Positions 1-8,852 of a stretch of 64,000 bases of DNA are shown here, piece after piece. The stretch comes from Gammaproteobacteria bacterium (GTDB lineage Bacteria; Pseudomonadota; Gammaproteobacteria; Nitrococcales; Nitrococcaceae). A model generated the notes under the pieces. That model was not told where the DNA came from and made no database searches. It was given only the letters and a program-made list of their open reading frames with translations. The stretch lies in contig JAUILK010000002.1 in NCBI GenBank assembly GCA_030433275.1, positions 62,001 through 126,000 on the forward strand, in the 5' to 3' direction. Position numbers and translations under genes: made by a program. The first letter of the stretch is position 1; each line of letters begins with the position of its first letter.

Positions 1-246
1 GACTCTGATGCCATAGACTTTCTTGAAGCGCTTGCGCGAGCGCGTGTTCAATAGCCGCGCCGTGCGCTGGCGCACCAGGTACACTCAGCACCGCAGTAGA
101 TCTCGCACGGCGCGCTCGGCCTTGGGATAGATGTAACCTTCCGACAGGATACCGAGCCGGCGCATCTACGCCAGCCAGTGCGCAGCCGCAGCGCATAGCC
201 GACCTCCCACAGCCCGTCGATGAGCCAATACCAGTTGAACGTCGAC
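1..246 (-). pseudogene. Degenerate IS110-family transposase remnant
   Basis: Read on the minus strand, pieces typical of the IS110-family N-terminal (DEDD) domain appear in two frames. One frame gives STFNWYWLIDGL (about 246-211). After a frame change near 183 another gives HWLA-stop-MRRLGILSEGYIYPK, then AERAVRDLL, and LVRQRTARLL near the window edge. In intact relatives roughly 20-25 residues around a DDRHDAR motif lie between the two pieces; they are missing here. At least two in-frame stops plus the deletion show that the gene is dead. It continues past base 1, so the C-terminal part and any element ends cannot be seen. Family assignment rests on recalled motif similarity. Confidence 0.72.
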
Positions 247-395
247 GCCCCCGCCATCGAGTCGCCCGGAACGACGTGTGACACCCCGGTTAATTGACCC
301 TGGCTTGCAGCGCTCCGATAGCAGCAAACACCCTCGGGAAGCGCTCAAAAGCTACCGATTCGTTGAAAACGGCGTATTAGCTCAACTTCGAACGA

Positions 396-1208
396 TCAGC
401 TGCCCTTAAAGGGCGCAACGGTGTGCAAGTGATTAACCGGACCATCCCCGTACCCCAACCGAAAAGCGCTCTCCAGTGCCCGTTGCAGATAGGCACGCGC
501 ACGCCGAACCGCGGCCGCCAGTTCCAGTCCTTGAGCAAGGCCGGTGGCAATCGCCGAAGCGAGCGTACAGCCGGTCCCGTGGGTGGCGCGTGTGGCTATC
601 CGAGGATAGATCAGATATTCCACGCCGGCAGCGGTAGCCAGCACATCCACGACTTCGGCACCGCTCGGCTGATGCCCACCTTTGAGCAGCGCCGCCGGGC
701 AGCCGAACGCGAGGAGCGCGTGAGCGGCCTCCGCCATTGCCTCACGGCCCTCGATGCGCCGCCCCAGCAATACCTCCGCCTCGGGAAGGTTCGGAGTCAC
801 CAGCACCGCCTGGGGCAACAAGGTATCGCGCAGAGCGGCTACGGCGGGCGCGGCGAGTAACCGATCGCCGCTTTGCGCCACCATCACGGGATCGACTACC
901 ACGGGCACCATCGGGGCAAGTTCACTGATCACACGGGCCACGGTCTCGATTGCCGGCGCCACATGGAGCATACCGATCTTGATACAATCCGCGCCGATAT
1001 CCGTCAGCACCACTGAGATCTGCTGCGCAATGAAACCGCAATCCACCGGCATAATAGCTTGTATATTGCGGGTATTTTGAGCCGTCAGTGCGGTAATGGC
1101 GCTCGCTGCATAACCTTGCAGACAGGTAACCGTTTTGATATCGGCCTGGATCCCAGCCCCACCCCCGGAGTCCGAACCGGCAATGATCAGAACACGTGCG
1201 GGCGTTAT
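396..1208 (-). CDS. thiD: Hydroxymethylpyrimidine/phosphomethylpyrimidine kinase ThiD, apparent ATA start
   Basis: Cytosolic kinase that phosphorylates HMP and HMP-P for thiamine diphosphate synthesis. The region downstream of the first ATG (1052) is clearly Thi[28 protein letters not shown] and the anion-hole motif [13 protein letters not shown]. The same frame stays open upstream to 1208 and encodes the indispensable N-terminus, [23 protein letters not shown] at 1214-1212, which is in this frame, leaves only GTC then ATA (1208-1206) as possible first codons. A strong GGAGGAGG lies 6 nt before the ATA, inside the last codons of the upstream ligase gene. Starting at ATA gives 270 aa, the usual family length; starting at the ATG would remove the substrate-binding glycine-rich segment. 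The two genes are three bases apart, so translation is probably coupled. Confidence 0.9.
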   Translation of the reverse strand: MTPARVLIIAGSDSGGGAGIQADIKTVTCLQGYAASAITALTAQNTRNIQAIMPVDCGFIAQQISVVLTDIGADCIKIGMLHVAPAIETVARVISELAPMVPVVVDPVMVAQSGDRLLAAPAVAALRDTLLPQAVLVTPNLPEAEVLLGRRIEGREAMAEAAHALLAFGCPAALLKGGHQPSGAEVVDVLATAAGVEYLIYPRIATRATHGTGCTLASAIATGLAQGLELAAAVRRARAYLQRALESAFRLGYGDGPVNHLHTVAPFKGS

Positions 1209-1211
1209 GAC

Positions 1212-2798
1212 TCACCTCCTCCAGGCTGGCTCATCGCCCGTTGCGTATAGCCGGCGAGCCTCATTACGATCGACTTTGCCGGCGCCGGTGAGCGGTAGGC
1301 GCTCGCCGAAAACGATTTGCTTCGGCACCTTATAGCCGGCCAATCGCTCGCCCAGATAAGCCCGTAACACATCAACCGCGGGCGGCGCACCGCTCGGCAC
1401 GACCACGGCCATGGGCACCTGGCCCCAACGCGCATCGACAACACCGAAGACTGCGGCTTCGGCGATGTCGGGGTGCTCCGTAAGCACACGCTCGATCTCC
1501 TCGGGCGAGACATTCTCGCCGCCACTGCTGAATTGGTTATCTGCCCGGCCGACGATATAGACATAGCCGGCATCATCCTCGCGCGCGAGATCGCCCGAGT
1601 CGATCCATCCTCCTTCGAGCAGCGTTTGCTCGGTGCGCTCGGGTTGGCCGAGATAGCCGTCAAAGTTATGCGGGCTGCGCAACAACAATATCCCCACTTC
1701 GCCGCGACATACCGGTTGATAGCTGTACGGCGCCACAATGCGGTAGTCGCAATGAAAAAAAACGCTACCGACACTCGCATGACGGGCCCGAACGGCTGCC
1801 ATCGAAGTTGTACTTTGACCGTGCATGAAATTCGACGGCCCGGCCTCGGTCAGACCATAGGCTTGGCTCACGGGGATACCCCGCTCCCAAAAAGGCCGCA
1901 TGGCTGCTTCCGAGCAGGGCGCCCCAGCGGAGGTAATCCCCCTCAATGTACTCAGATCCGCGGCCGCGAATCTCGGATGCTCGGCCATGAGTTTGAGCAT
2001 CGCCTCGACTACACCGAGGTGATTGATGCGCTGCTCTTCGATGAGCGTCAGAGCCCTAGCCGGTTCGAACCGGCGGATGAGCACCACACAGCCGCCCGCA
2101 TGGAAGATCGGGGTGAGTGTGTTCCACCCACCGATATGAAACAGGGGAAATAGCAGCAGTTCGCGCCGCCCTGCCAAACCCTCCGGCGCCGCCAGAATGA
2201 GCTCGAAGGAATTCCAAACCATCTGCCGATGAGAGATGATGCAGACCTTCGGTGTGGCCGTCGTCCCGCCTGTATGGATGAGTAGGTAAGGATCGTCAAG
2301 CGCGAGCGCATCGTTGACCCGTCGGGGCGGAGTGCTCAGCACCTCCCTCTGATAGGGCGAATGCTCGTCCGCGTAACGGATCGCACTGGCGAGGCATGCT
2401 GGGCGAATCAACGAATCGCATAGATCGGCGAAGGCATCCTCGTAGAACAGCGCTTTGGGCTGAATACACTGCAGCAACTCATTGAGCTCGGGCTGGCGCA
2501 GCCGAAAGCTCAACGGCGCCAGCACGACCCCGAGCTTACCGGCCGCCAAGTAGAGATCGATCGGCTCGATGCGATTGCCGCCGACAAAAGCGATCCGATC
2601 CCCTTTGACCAACCCCAAAACATCGCGCAAATAGGTTCCGACTCGGTTGGCCCGATCGTCGAGCGCGGCGAACGTATAGGACTGACCGCTGTCGGTGTCT
2701 ACCACGGCGCGACGCTGCGGCGTCAAAGCGCGGCGCCGCCCCGCCCAGTCGCCGACCCAATCCATCGGTAATGCATCGTAATTATGGCGCTTTACCAC
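1212..2798 (-). CDS. AMP-dependent acyl-CoA synthetase/ligase
   Basis: Class I adenylate-forming enzyme that activates a carboxylic acid through an acyl-AMP and transfers it to CoA. The 528-residue protein has the ordered core motifs: phosphate loop [11 protein letters not shown] (about 174-184), QAYGLTEAG, the hinge region [20 protein letters not shown] followed by [14 protein letters not shown], and near the C-terminus [12 protein letters not shown] with the catalytic lysine. The start is GTG at 2798, with a purine-rich GAGAGG upstream. Its substrate cannot be told from sequence; fatty or aromatic acids are both possible. It lies directly upstream of thiD on the same strand and divergent from tatD. 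Confidence 0.85.
   Translation of the reverse strand: MVKRHNYDALPMDWVGDWAGRRRALTPQRRAVVDTDSGQSYTFAALDDRANRVGTYLRDVLGLVKGDRIAFVGGNRIEPIDLYLAAGKLGVVLAPLSFRLRQPELNELLQCIQPKALFYEDAFADLCDSLIRPACLASAIRYADEHSPYQREVLSTPPRRVNDALALDDPYLLIHTGGTTATPKVCIISHRQMVWNSFELILAAPEGLAGRRELLLFPLFHIGGWNTLTPIFHAGGCVVLIRRFEPARALTLIEEQRINHLGVVEAMLKLMAEHPRFAAADLSTLRGITSAGAPCSEAAMRPFWERGIPVSQAYGLTEAGPSNFMHGQSTTSMAAVRARHASVGSVFFHCDYRIVAPYSYQPVCRGEVGILLLRSPHNFDGYLGQPERTEQTLLEGGWIDSGDLAREDDAGYVYIVGRADNQFSSGGENVSPEEIERVLTEHPDIAEAAVFGVVDARWGQVPMAVVVPSGAPPAVDVLRAYLGERLAGYKVPKQIVFGERLPLTGAGKVDRNEARRLYATGDEPAWRR
1215..1222 (-). promoter_or_regulatory. Shine-Dalgarno sequence for thiD inside the ligase gene
   Basis: GGAGGAGG on the minus strand forms the last tryptophan/arginine codons of the ligase gene and sits 6 nt before the ATA codon at 1208. 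It decides the start of thiD: no ATG, GTG or TTG lies at a suitable distance in the thiD frame. The arrangement implies that ribosomes finishing the ligase reinitiate on thiD. Confidence 0.7.
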
Positions 2799-2938
2799 GC
2801 GCCCAGGCCTCTCAAAATAAAAATCAACCGTTTATCCCCGTCCTGTTTGCCGCTTTAGCGGCGTACCCTATTCCACCTTGCCACGGCCATCAGGCCCGTT
2901 ACCATAGGCAAAGCTGTCGGCTCCGCGGAGGATGTTGC

Positions 2939-3757
2939 ATGGGCGATGTGTGCGAGTTGGTGGACATCGGGGTCAATCTGACCCACGGGCGCTTCGACCG
3001 AGATCGTGACGAGGTCATCAAGCGCGCCATCGAGGCAGGTGTCACCACATTGATCCTGACCGGCGCTGACTCAGATGGGTCAAAAGCGGCCCTGGATCTC
3101 GCCCGCGAGCGCCCTGGGTTGCTCTGGTCAACCGCTGGCGTGCACCCCCACCAAGCCCGGGACTGGAGCGCCGATACAACCTCGGAGATTCGGGAACTGG
3201 CGATAGATCCACGAGTGGTCGCCATCGGGGAGACGGGATTGGATTTCAACCGTGATTTCTCACCGCGCTCGGTGCAGGAGCGGGTATTCAGCCGACAGCT
3301 TGAGCTGGCCGTCGAGCTGCAGCGGCCGGTTTTTCTCCACCAGCGGGATGCCCAAACACGCTTTCTGGCCATTCTCCGTGATTACCGAGATTCACTGGTC
3401 GAGGCTGTCGTGCACTGCTTTACGGGCGGGCGTGAGGAACTCTGGCCGTATCTCGACCTCGATCTGTACATAGGCATCACCGGTTGGCTCTGCGATGAAC
3501 GCCGCAGCGGGCTCCTGAAAACCTGTATCCGCGATATCCCAGAAGATCGTTTGATGATCGAGACCGACGCTCCCTATCTTACGCCACGGGATCTCGAACC
3601 CAAACCCAAAGACGGGCGCAATGAGCCCGCCTTTTTGCCTCATATCCTACGTCACCTGGCGCAGCTGCGCGACCGTGACGCAGGGCAACTGGCGAGTACG
3701 ACGACGGCTGCAGCTCGGCGTTTCTTCCGGCTTAACCAGGGTGCGAACCAGGCTTGA
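2939..3757 (+). CDS. tatD: TatD-family metal-dependent hydrolase (DNase)
   Basis: Member of the TatD/YcfH amidohydrolase-fold family, whose members act as metal-dependent 3'-5' exonucleases on DNA. The 272-residue protein carries the family motifs: DIGVNLTH (9-16; the second metal-binding His is Gly in this protein), STAGVHPH, GETGLDF (97-103), FLHQRD (132-137), HCFTGG (159-164) and ETDAPYLTPRD (218-228). The chosen ATG has GGAGG 7 nt upstream; a longer open frame from 2771 overlaps the start of the divergent ligase gene and has no family similarity. It ends tail-to-tail with dusA, one base apart. Confidence 0.9.
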   Translation: MGDVCELVDIGVNLTHGRFDRDRDEVIKRAIEAGVTTLILTGADSDGSKAALDLARERPGLLWSTAGVHPHQARDWSADTTSEIRELAIDPRVVAIGETGLDFNRDFSPRSVQERVFSRQLELAVELQRPVFLHQRDAQTRFLAILRDYRDSLVEAVVHCFTGGREELWPYLDLDLYIGITGWLCDERRSGLLKTCIRDIPEDRLMIETDAPYLTPRDLEPKPKDGRNEPAFLPHILRHLAQLRDRDAGQLASTTTAAARRFFRLNQGANQA

Positions 3758-3758
3758 T

Positions 3759-4763
3759 TTAACCGAACACCGCCGCACTCTCGACTTCCCTCGACACCAG
3801 GCGCAATGCCTGCTCGATCACCTCGACACCGGCACCGCTGCGCGCGCCGCGCGCGCTCAGGTGGGATCGCCACGCTCGTGCACCCGGCATACCCTGGTAT
3901 AACCCCAGGAGATGCCGGGTCATGCGAGAAAGGCGCACACCGGCCGCAAGCTGGCACTCGATATAAGGCAAGTAAGCTTGAACCAACCCATGACGTGTAG
4001 GGACAGGCCGAGGGTCGTCGAAAAGCTGAGCGTCGACCATAGCGAGCAAGTATGGATTTTGGTAGGCCTCCCGCCCGAGCATCACGCCGTCGACGGCCGC
4101 AAGCTGCTCCTCGGCTTGCTCCAGCGTGCGCAGACCGCCGTTAAGCACGATCTCGAGTTCGGGGAAGTCCCGCTTGAGGCGCTGCACCCGATCGTATCTC
4201 AACGGCGGCCGCGTGCGGTTCTCCTTAGGGCTGAGGCCCTTCAGCCAGGCTTTGCGAGCATGCACAATAAACGTCCCGCAGCCGGCGTTGGCCACGCACT
4301 CGACGAACTCGGCCAATGCCGCATAGTCATCCTGCTGGTCGATGCCAATACGGGTCTTGACTGTAACCGGTAGCGCGCTGGATTGCCGTATAGCGGTAAT
4401 CAGCTCGGCCACCAAACCAGGCTCGGCCATCAAACAGGCACCGAAACGCCCTGCTTGGACGCGCTCGCTCGGGCAACCGACGTTGAGATTGATCTCGTCA
4501 TAACCATAAACCTCGGCCATACGGGCACAATAAGCGAGTTGGACTGGATCGCTGCCGCCAAATTGGATCGCCACGGGACTCTCCTCGCTGCTGTAGGCGA
4601 GGAGCCGCTCACTGCGGCCATGCCACACCGCTTGGGCCGGCACCATCTCCGTATAAAGCAGCGCATGGCGCGAACACAGGCGCAGAAAATACCGCGCATG
4701 GCGATCAGTACAGCCCATCATCGGAGCAACCGAAAGCCGCCGGTTGATCAGTGCTCTTGTCAT
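3759..4763 (-). CDS. dusA: tRNA-dihydrouridine synthase DusA
   Basis: FMN- and NADPH-dependent enzyme that reduces uridines in the tRNA D-loop (positions 20/20a for DusA). Motifs match the DusA branch: LSVAPMMGCTDRH (10-22), INLNVGCPSERVQ (91-103) with the catalytic cysteine, LPVTVKTRIGID (131-142), FIVHARKAWLKGLSPKENR typical of DusA, and VLNGGLRT. The ATG at 4763 gives 334 aa, the normal length; the frame is open up to 4901, but the added residues look unrelated. Convergent with tatD. Confidence 0.93.
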   Translation of the reverse strand: MTRALINRRLSVAPMMGCTDRHARYFLRLCSRHALLYTEMVPAQAVWHGRSERLLAYSSEESPVAIQFGGSDPVQLAYCARMAEVYGYDEINLNVGCPSERVQAGRFGACLMAEPGLVAELITAIRQSSALPVTVKTRIGIDQQDDYAALAEFVECVANAGCGTFIVHARKAWLKGLSPKENRTRPPLRYDRVQRLKRDFPELEIVLNGGLRTLEQAEEQLAAVDGVMLGREAYQNPYLLAMVDAQLFDDPRPVPTRHGLVQAYLPYIECQLAAGVRLSRMTRHLLGLYQGMPGARAWRSHLSARGARSGAGVEVIEQALRLVSREVESAAVFG

Positions 4764-5104
4764 GCTGGTAAATCCCGAATCTCCGGACAAAGCCGCACCA
4801 TCGCGGAATCTGCGCCCACTTGCACCGTTCGGCGGCACGGCTCCATTGAGTGTGCTTTGCACCCAGACGCCGCTCGGCGGAGAATGACCGACATCCAACA
4901 AGGCGCCGCTACCGCTTGGCAGATGCTTAAGATTGGCTGGCCTTTATCAGACATTAGGGCAAACACGCCTTGCAAAATAGGGCGATTCCCGGCCCCGTTT
5001 GAGAGAATGCCCGTCAGAACGAGCCGCACGGGTTCTCTGACCACGAGCCGGACGGATAATGGATTGTCCCCATCGGCATCACGCCTCAGGAGGAATAGGG
5101 ATAC
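4764..5104. other. Intergenic region between divergent dusA and the small gene at 5105
   Basis: 341 bases with no supported gene. It should hold the promoters of dusA (leftward) and of the gene at 5105 (rightward). No convincing -35/-10 pair was found. The only clear signal is AGGAGG at 5088-5093, the ribosome binding site for the gene at 5105. Confidence 0.5.
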
Positions 5105-5344
5105 ATGAACGATCGCCAACTTTATCAAGAGTTGATGGATGCAGTAACCAAGGCAACCTACAACAATAACTGGGCCGAGGCGAACCGGGTCGGCGCGCAG
5201 TTTCGAGAGCGCGGCTTGATCGCCGTTTTCCGCGCCGAGGACAAAACGGTTTATCTCTTACTCGAAGACGAGGCGGAAGAACACCTCAAACCGGGGGATC
5301 GAATTCTCGATGGCGATTCACCGGACACAGCAGAAGAGCCATAA
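5105..5344 (+). CDS. Small conserved-looking hypothetical protein (79 aa)
   Basis: Not recognised. The 79-residue acidic, soluble protein starts MNDRQLYQELMDAVTKA and ends in a charged, proline-containing tail. It has no signal peptide or membrane segment. Coding status is supported by the ATG with AGGAGG 11 nt upstream and by normal codon use. The middle part (AVFRAEDKTVYLLLEDEAEEHLK is read as strand-turn-strand-helix) suggests a small alpha/beta fold, but this is only inference. It precedes a glutaredoxin-like gene by 122 bp, so co-transcription is possible. Confidence 0.6.
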   Translation: MNDRQLYQELMDAVTKATYNNNWAEANRVGAQFRERGLIAVFRAEDKTVYLLLEDEAEEHLKPGDRILDGDSPDTAEEP

Positions 5345-5466
5345 CCGAGCCAAGCAACCATTTCCTCGCCCATGAAATTGTGTCAGCAAGCGCAGCCATC
5401 CGTGAAACTAGGCGGTAAACTGCTCAATTAAGTTAACCCATAACAGAAGCAGATAGGACGGGTAGA

Positions 5467-5718
5467 TTGCAGAGGAACGCAACAATAACGGTAGAGTTGC
5501 TCGAGACCAGCGGCTGCCGACTATGTGGCGAGGCCGAAGCGATCGTGCGAACGGCTCTAAAGCGTCGGCACCACATTCTAAAAGCAGTTGAAATACTTGG
5601 AGATCCGCTGCTCGAACACCGCTACGCGGCCCGAATACCCGTTTTGCGCCGAGCGGACTCCGGCGCCGAACTCGACTGGCCGTTTGTCCTGGAAGAGGTG
5701 TATCGATTTCTACTTTAG
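5467..5718 (+). CDS. Glutaredoxin-like thioredoxin-fold protein (DUF836 type)
   Basis: An 83-residue protein with the short thioredoxin fold of the DUF836/glutaredoxin-like family: an N-terminal strand VELLETSGCRLCGEAEAIV with a CxxC redox pair (CRLC), a central RIPVLRR containing the conserved cis-proline region, and a C-terminal amphipathic helix. It would serve as a small thiol-disulfide oxidoreductase; the partner is unknown. The start is probably TTG at 5467, because no ATG is available in frame; the Shine-Dalgarno sequence is weak (AGGA). Its stop lies 9 bp before the L,D-transpeptidase gene, which suggests a shared transcript. Confidence 0.72.
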   Translation: MQRNATITVELLETSGCRLCGEAEAIVRTALKRRHHILKAVEILGDPLLEHRYAARIPVLRRADSGAELDWPFVLEEVYRFLL

Positions 5719-5727
5719 GGGGCCGGA

Positions 5728-6288
5728 ATGGGGGCCATATCGACATGGCGGCGAGGATTCGCGCTCGCCACGCTCATACTTATCACGTCCGTCGCACGCG
5801 CCGACTCGCGCGTTTGGGTCCTCATCGACACCCATCGCGACCTAGCCGAGGTCCTACGTGGAGATCAACCGCTCGTGAGCTTCCCCAATATTTCATGGGG
5901 GCGAGGTGGCATCGCCTTGGTTCACACTGCAGGCGATGAAACCACTCCTTTGGGTCATTATCGTATCACCCGAATCAAGCATGACAGCCGCTTTCATGTC
6001 TTCCTCGAGCTTAACTACCCTACCCTAGCTCACTTGGATCGGGCTTTGCGAGACGGTATCGTCGATACAATGACTTACCAATATCTACTTGATTACGCCA
6101 TTGCGCATGGCCAATTGCCACAGGCCACGGAACTGGGAGGACACATCGGTATTCATGGGCTGGGCCAGGCCGATCCCATCATGCACGCCCGATTCCATTG
6201 GACGCAGGGCTGCGTCGCGCTTACCGATAACCAAATCGACCGCCTCCTAAAATATGTGCAAGTAGGAACGCCCGTCGTCATCCGGTAA
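5728..6288 (+). CDS. L,D-transpeptidase (YkuD domain), periplasmic
   Basis: Predicted periplasmic enzyme of 186 residues. A signal peptide (residues 1-25, cleavage near ARA-DS) is followed by a compact YkuD catalytic domain. The signature is visible: IGIHGLG (140-146, His143) and HWTQGCVALTD (157-167) with the nucleophile Cys162. YkuD enzymes make 3-3 cross-links in peptidoglycan or attach Braun-type lipoprotein to it. The gene lies 220 bp upstream of an Lpp/OprI-like gene, so attachment of that lipoprotein is an attractive but unproven role. The ATG has AGGGGG upstream. Confidence 0.85.
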   Translation: MGAISTWRRGFALATLILITSVARADSRVWVLIDTHRDLAEVLRGDQPLVSFPNISWGRGGIALVHTAGDETTPLGHYRITRIKHDSRFHVFLELNYPTLAHLDRALRDGIVDTMTYQYLLDYAIAHGQLPQATELGGHIGIHGLGQADPIMHARFHWTQGCVALTDNQIDRLLKYVQVGTPVVIR

Positions 6289-6511
6289 CAGGTTTTTCGA
6301 TTAATTTTTCCCTATTGAAAACAGATTTTTATATTGAAATCTCAGACATCGAAATGCTTATTTACCTAACAAGCACTTGAAACGCCGCTCGGGTATAGTA
6401 ATGATTCGAGACAGCGGCGGTCGCATAACGCCGCATCTTGTAGCCCAAAAACGGAACTCACCAGAGCCGTGAGAGCAACGGCTGGTTAAAGAAGAAACAA
6501 GGAGATTTTTC

Positions 6512-6820
6512 ATGTCCCGGACGCTGAATACAACCCTGAAGCTCTCCACTGCGGCGCTGTCGCTCTTCTTAGTGGCGGGATGCGCCGATGTACCCCAAAC
6601 ACTCTCTCAATCAGACCTCGAAGGGGTAAACAGCCAAGCCGCTCAAGCTAACGAAACTGCGCAGAATGCCAAAGCTCAAGCCGAAGCGGCCATGGAGGCT
6701 GCGACCAGAGCACAGGAGATGGCCCAGCAAGCCCAGGGTGCGGCCAAATCGGCGCAGTTCACGGCTGATCAGAATAGCCAAAAAATTGACCGCATGTTCA
6801 AGAAATCGATGTACAAATAG
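6512..6820 (+). CDS. Lpp/OprI-type alanine-zipper outer-membrane lipoprotein
   Basis: A 102-residue lipoprotein. The signal peptide ends in the lipobox LVAGC with the lipidated Cys24. The mature part is a long heptad-repeat helix very rich in Ala, Gln and Glu (about residues 40-92), as in OprI/Lpp trimeric coiled coils. The C-terminus is KKSMYK; a terminal lysine is the residue that Lpp uses for covalent attachment to peptidoglycan. The ATG follows AAGGAGA at a good distance. A hairpin terminator follows at 6849. The 223-bp AT-rich upstream region suggests its own strong promoter. Confidence 0.85.
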   Translation: MSRTLNTTLKLSTAALSLFLVAGCADVPQTLSQSDLEGVNSQAAQANETAQNAKAQAEAAMEAATRAQEMAQQAQGAAKSAQFTADQNSQKIDRMFKKSMYK

Positions 6821-6848
6821 ACTCAGGACGGGTCCAAAATCACCCGGA

Positions 6849-6870
6849 GCCCCGCTATGCGGGGCCTTTC
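6849..6870 (+). terminator. Rho-independent terminator after the lipoprotein gene
   Basis: Perfect 7-bp stem GCCCCGC/GCGGGGC (6849-6855 and 6859-6865) with a TAT loop, followed by CTTTC and a second GGGGCC/T-rich stretch. It lies 28 bp after the lipoprotein stop codon. Confidence 0.7.
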
Positions 6871-6967
6871 GGGGCCTTTAAGGCCGCGTTTCAGGCTCGC
6901 TCGCACCCTAAAACGAGGCGGTGCATTGTAATCGCGGCTTCCCGGGCAGCCAAATTGGGAACCAAAC

Positions 6968-7966
6968 ATGGCCAATATATTCTTTGGTGGCCGCTGGAAG
7001 GCGGTCGCGATTACCGTGCTCATCCTGCTGCTCATCGGCTTCGGACTCGCGGTCTATTGGAACCGCTCACCGGATTTGTTCAACGTAATGGACGCGGCAA
7101 AGCAACGCGCCCCAGAGGGAGTCGATCCCGCCAAGGTGCCTGGGTTTGTCATGACCGCAACGCTCGCGCATGCCGTCGAGGTGCTGTTGGATAAACCCGG
7201 GGGATATCTCAGCAACGACATTACCCCGCCATCCGTGCTGATGGACGACATGGCCAACTGGGAATACGGTGTCGTCATCCAGGTGCGAGACCTCGCTCGC
7301 TCATTGCGCAACGATATGAGCCGCTCACGCTCTCAATCGGCCGAGGATAAAGACCTCGCCATCGCCGAACCGCAGTTCAGCTTCCCCAACGACAAGTGGA
7401 TTTTTCCTGACACCGAAGGTGAGTATCAAAAAGGGGTCGAGGCCGTAGACCAATATCTGGATCGGCTGGCGGACGGGAATGCGTACTTCCACGCACGCGC
7501 CGATAACTTGCGCGAATGGTTGACCCTCGTAAGCAGGCGGCTTGGCAGCCTGTCGCAACGACTCAGTGCCAGCATTGGAGAACACGCCTTCGATGAGGGC
7601 ACGGCTGGCGCACCGAGTTCGCGCCAGGCAGACGAGGAATCCGAGCAGCAGATTTATAGCAAAACACCCTGGCTGCACGTAGACGACGTGTTCTATGAGG
7701 CGCGCGGCTCGGCCTGGGCGATCATAGAGTTTCTGCGGGCTGCCCAGACCGACTTCCACAAAATCCTCAAAGACAAAAACGCGCAGGTAAGCCTGCGCCA
7801 AATCGTGCGCGAATTGGAGTATTCCCAGCGCACCGTATGGAGCCCGGTGGTGCTGAATGGCAGCGGGTTTGGGTTTACGGCAAATTACTCCTTGACCCTA
7901 GCCTCCTATCTGGCCCGGGCCAATGCCGCACTGCTTGAACTGCAGAAACTGCTTGCGGAAGGCTGA
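6968..7966 (+). CDS. DUF2333 family inner-membrane protein
   Basis: A 332-residue protein of the DUF2333 family, found in gammaproteobacteria with no firmly established function. It has one N-terminal membrane anchor (about residues 10-30, AVAITVLILLLIGFGLAVYW) and a large, presumably periplasmic, helical domain with motifs such as PGGYLSNDITPPSVLMDDM, NWEYGVVIQVRDL and EARGSAWAIIEFLRA. The ATG is followed by basic residues typical of an N-in anchor. It stands alone between the lipoprotein terminator and a convergent amidotransferase gene. Confidence 0.85.
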   Translation: MANIFFGGRWKAVAITVLILLLIGFGLAVYWNRSPDLFNVMDAAKQRAPEGVDPAKVPGFVMTATLAHAVEVLLDKPGGYLSNDITPPSVLMDDMANWEYGVVIQVRDLARSLRNDMSRSRSQSAEDKDLAIAEPQFSFPNDKWIFPDTEGEYQKGVEAVDQYLDRLADGNAYFHARADNLREWLTLVSRRLGSLSQRLSASIGEHAFDEGTAGAPSSRQADEESEQQIYSKTPWLHVDDVFYEARGSAWAIIEFLRAAQTDFHKILKDKNAQVSLRQIVRELEYSQRTVWSPVVLNGSGFGFTANYSLTLASYLARANAALLELQKLLAEG

Positions 7967-8827
7967 TTAAGACGGCCGAACTCCCCCCGGATTCGGCCGA
8001 TCACTTAGCAGGCAGGGATGGCGCAGCGGCAGCGGTAGAATGCGGCCATTACCACACACATCGAATGGAAAGCCACCGTCGAAAACTACCAGTGAGCCCG
8101 GCGACATAGTGGTCCATGTTTCGTTGCTGGTCAGAGGGCGGGTGGCAATGACAGTCACCACATCGTCGGGGGTCGTGACTTTCGCGAAGTCCACCGTGAG
8201 CTCGGCATCCACCAGCCTTGCCTCGCCGAAGGGCGCGCAGCGGGTGAGCCAAGCTAAATGAGTGCTACAAAAAGCGTAGAGCACGCGGCCATCGCTCATG
8301 AGCATATTGAAGCTGCCCAGGGCATGCAGCTCACGCGCTAATCCCGCCAGATAGCGCCAAAGCGTCTCGCGACGTCGCGGCGGACCGGGAAATCGCTCTC
8401 GGAGCCGGCCCAAAAGCCAGCAAAAAGCATGCTCACTGTCGGTGTTTCCCACTGGGCGATAATACTCGCTCAAGAGCCAGCGTTTGACCCCCTGCAGCTT
8501 GCCGTTATGGGCGAATACCCAAGGCCGCCCCCAGAGTTCGCGCTGGAAAGGATGAGTGTTCTCCAATGCAACCCGCCCATGAGTGGCCTGGCGGATATGA
8601 CAGATCACGTTGCGGCTCTTGATCGAATAACGCAGCAGCAAGCGCGCGATCTCCGAATCGACGCTGGGCCGGGGATCCTGGAATAGGCGACAGCCACGTC
8701 CCTCATAGAACGCCACACCCCAACCATCGCGGTGAGGCCCGGTGTGACCACCGCGACGCATCAAGCCCGTAAAGCTGAAGCAAATATCAGTCGGTACATT
8801 GGCGCTCATCCCCAAAAGCTCGCACAT
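7967..8827 (-). CDS. Class II glutamine amidotransferase (YafJ-like)
   Basis: A 286-residue stand-alone Ntn-hydrolase-type glutamine amidotransferase. Removal of Met1 would expose the catalytic Cys2 ([10 protein letters not shown]), which fixes the start at 8827 even though the frame is open to 8971. Other landmarks are [34 protein letters not shown] and WVFAHNGKL, which build the glutamine pocket and oxyanion hole. The acceptor of the released ammonia is unknown for this family. It is 25 bp downstream of the CoA pyrophosphatase gene on the same strand. Confidence 0.88.
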   Translation of the reverse strand: MCELLGMSANVPTDICFSFTGLMRRGGHTGPHRDGWGVAFYEGRGCRLFQDPRPSVDSEIARLLLRYSIKSRNVICHIRQATHGRVALENTHPFQRELWGRPWVFAHNGKLQGVKRWLLSEYYRPVGNTDSEHAFCWLLGRLRERFPGPPRRRETLWRYLAGLARELHALGSFNMLMSDGRVLYAFCSTHLAWLTRCAPFGEARLVDAELTVDFAKVTTPDDVVTVIATRPLTSNETWTTMSPGSLVVFDGGFPFDVCGNGRILPLPLRHPCLLSDRPNPGGVRPS

Positions 8828-8852
8828 TGCGGCTGGCCCCTCGTCAAAGCCT

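Noticed and set aside
2771-2938. N-terminal extension of the tatD frame
   Set aside because: It overlaps the start of the divergent ligase gene and has no family similarity; GGAGG before the ATG at 2939 marks the real start.
6377-6404. TTGAAA followed by TATAGT/TAATGA as a promoter for the lipoprotein gene
   Set aside because: Spacing is 11 bases to TATAGT and the other hexamer is a poor match, so no reliable promoter could be defined although one must be nearby.
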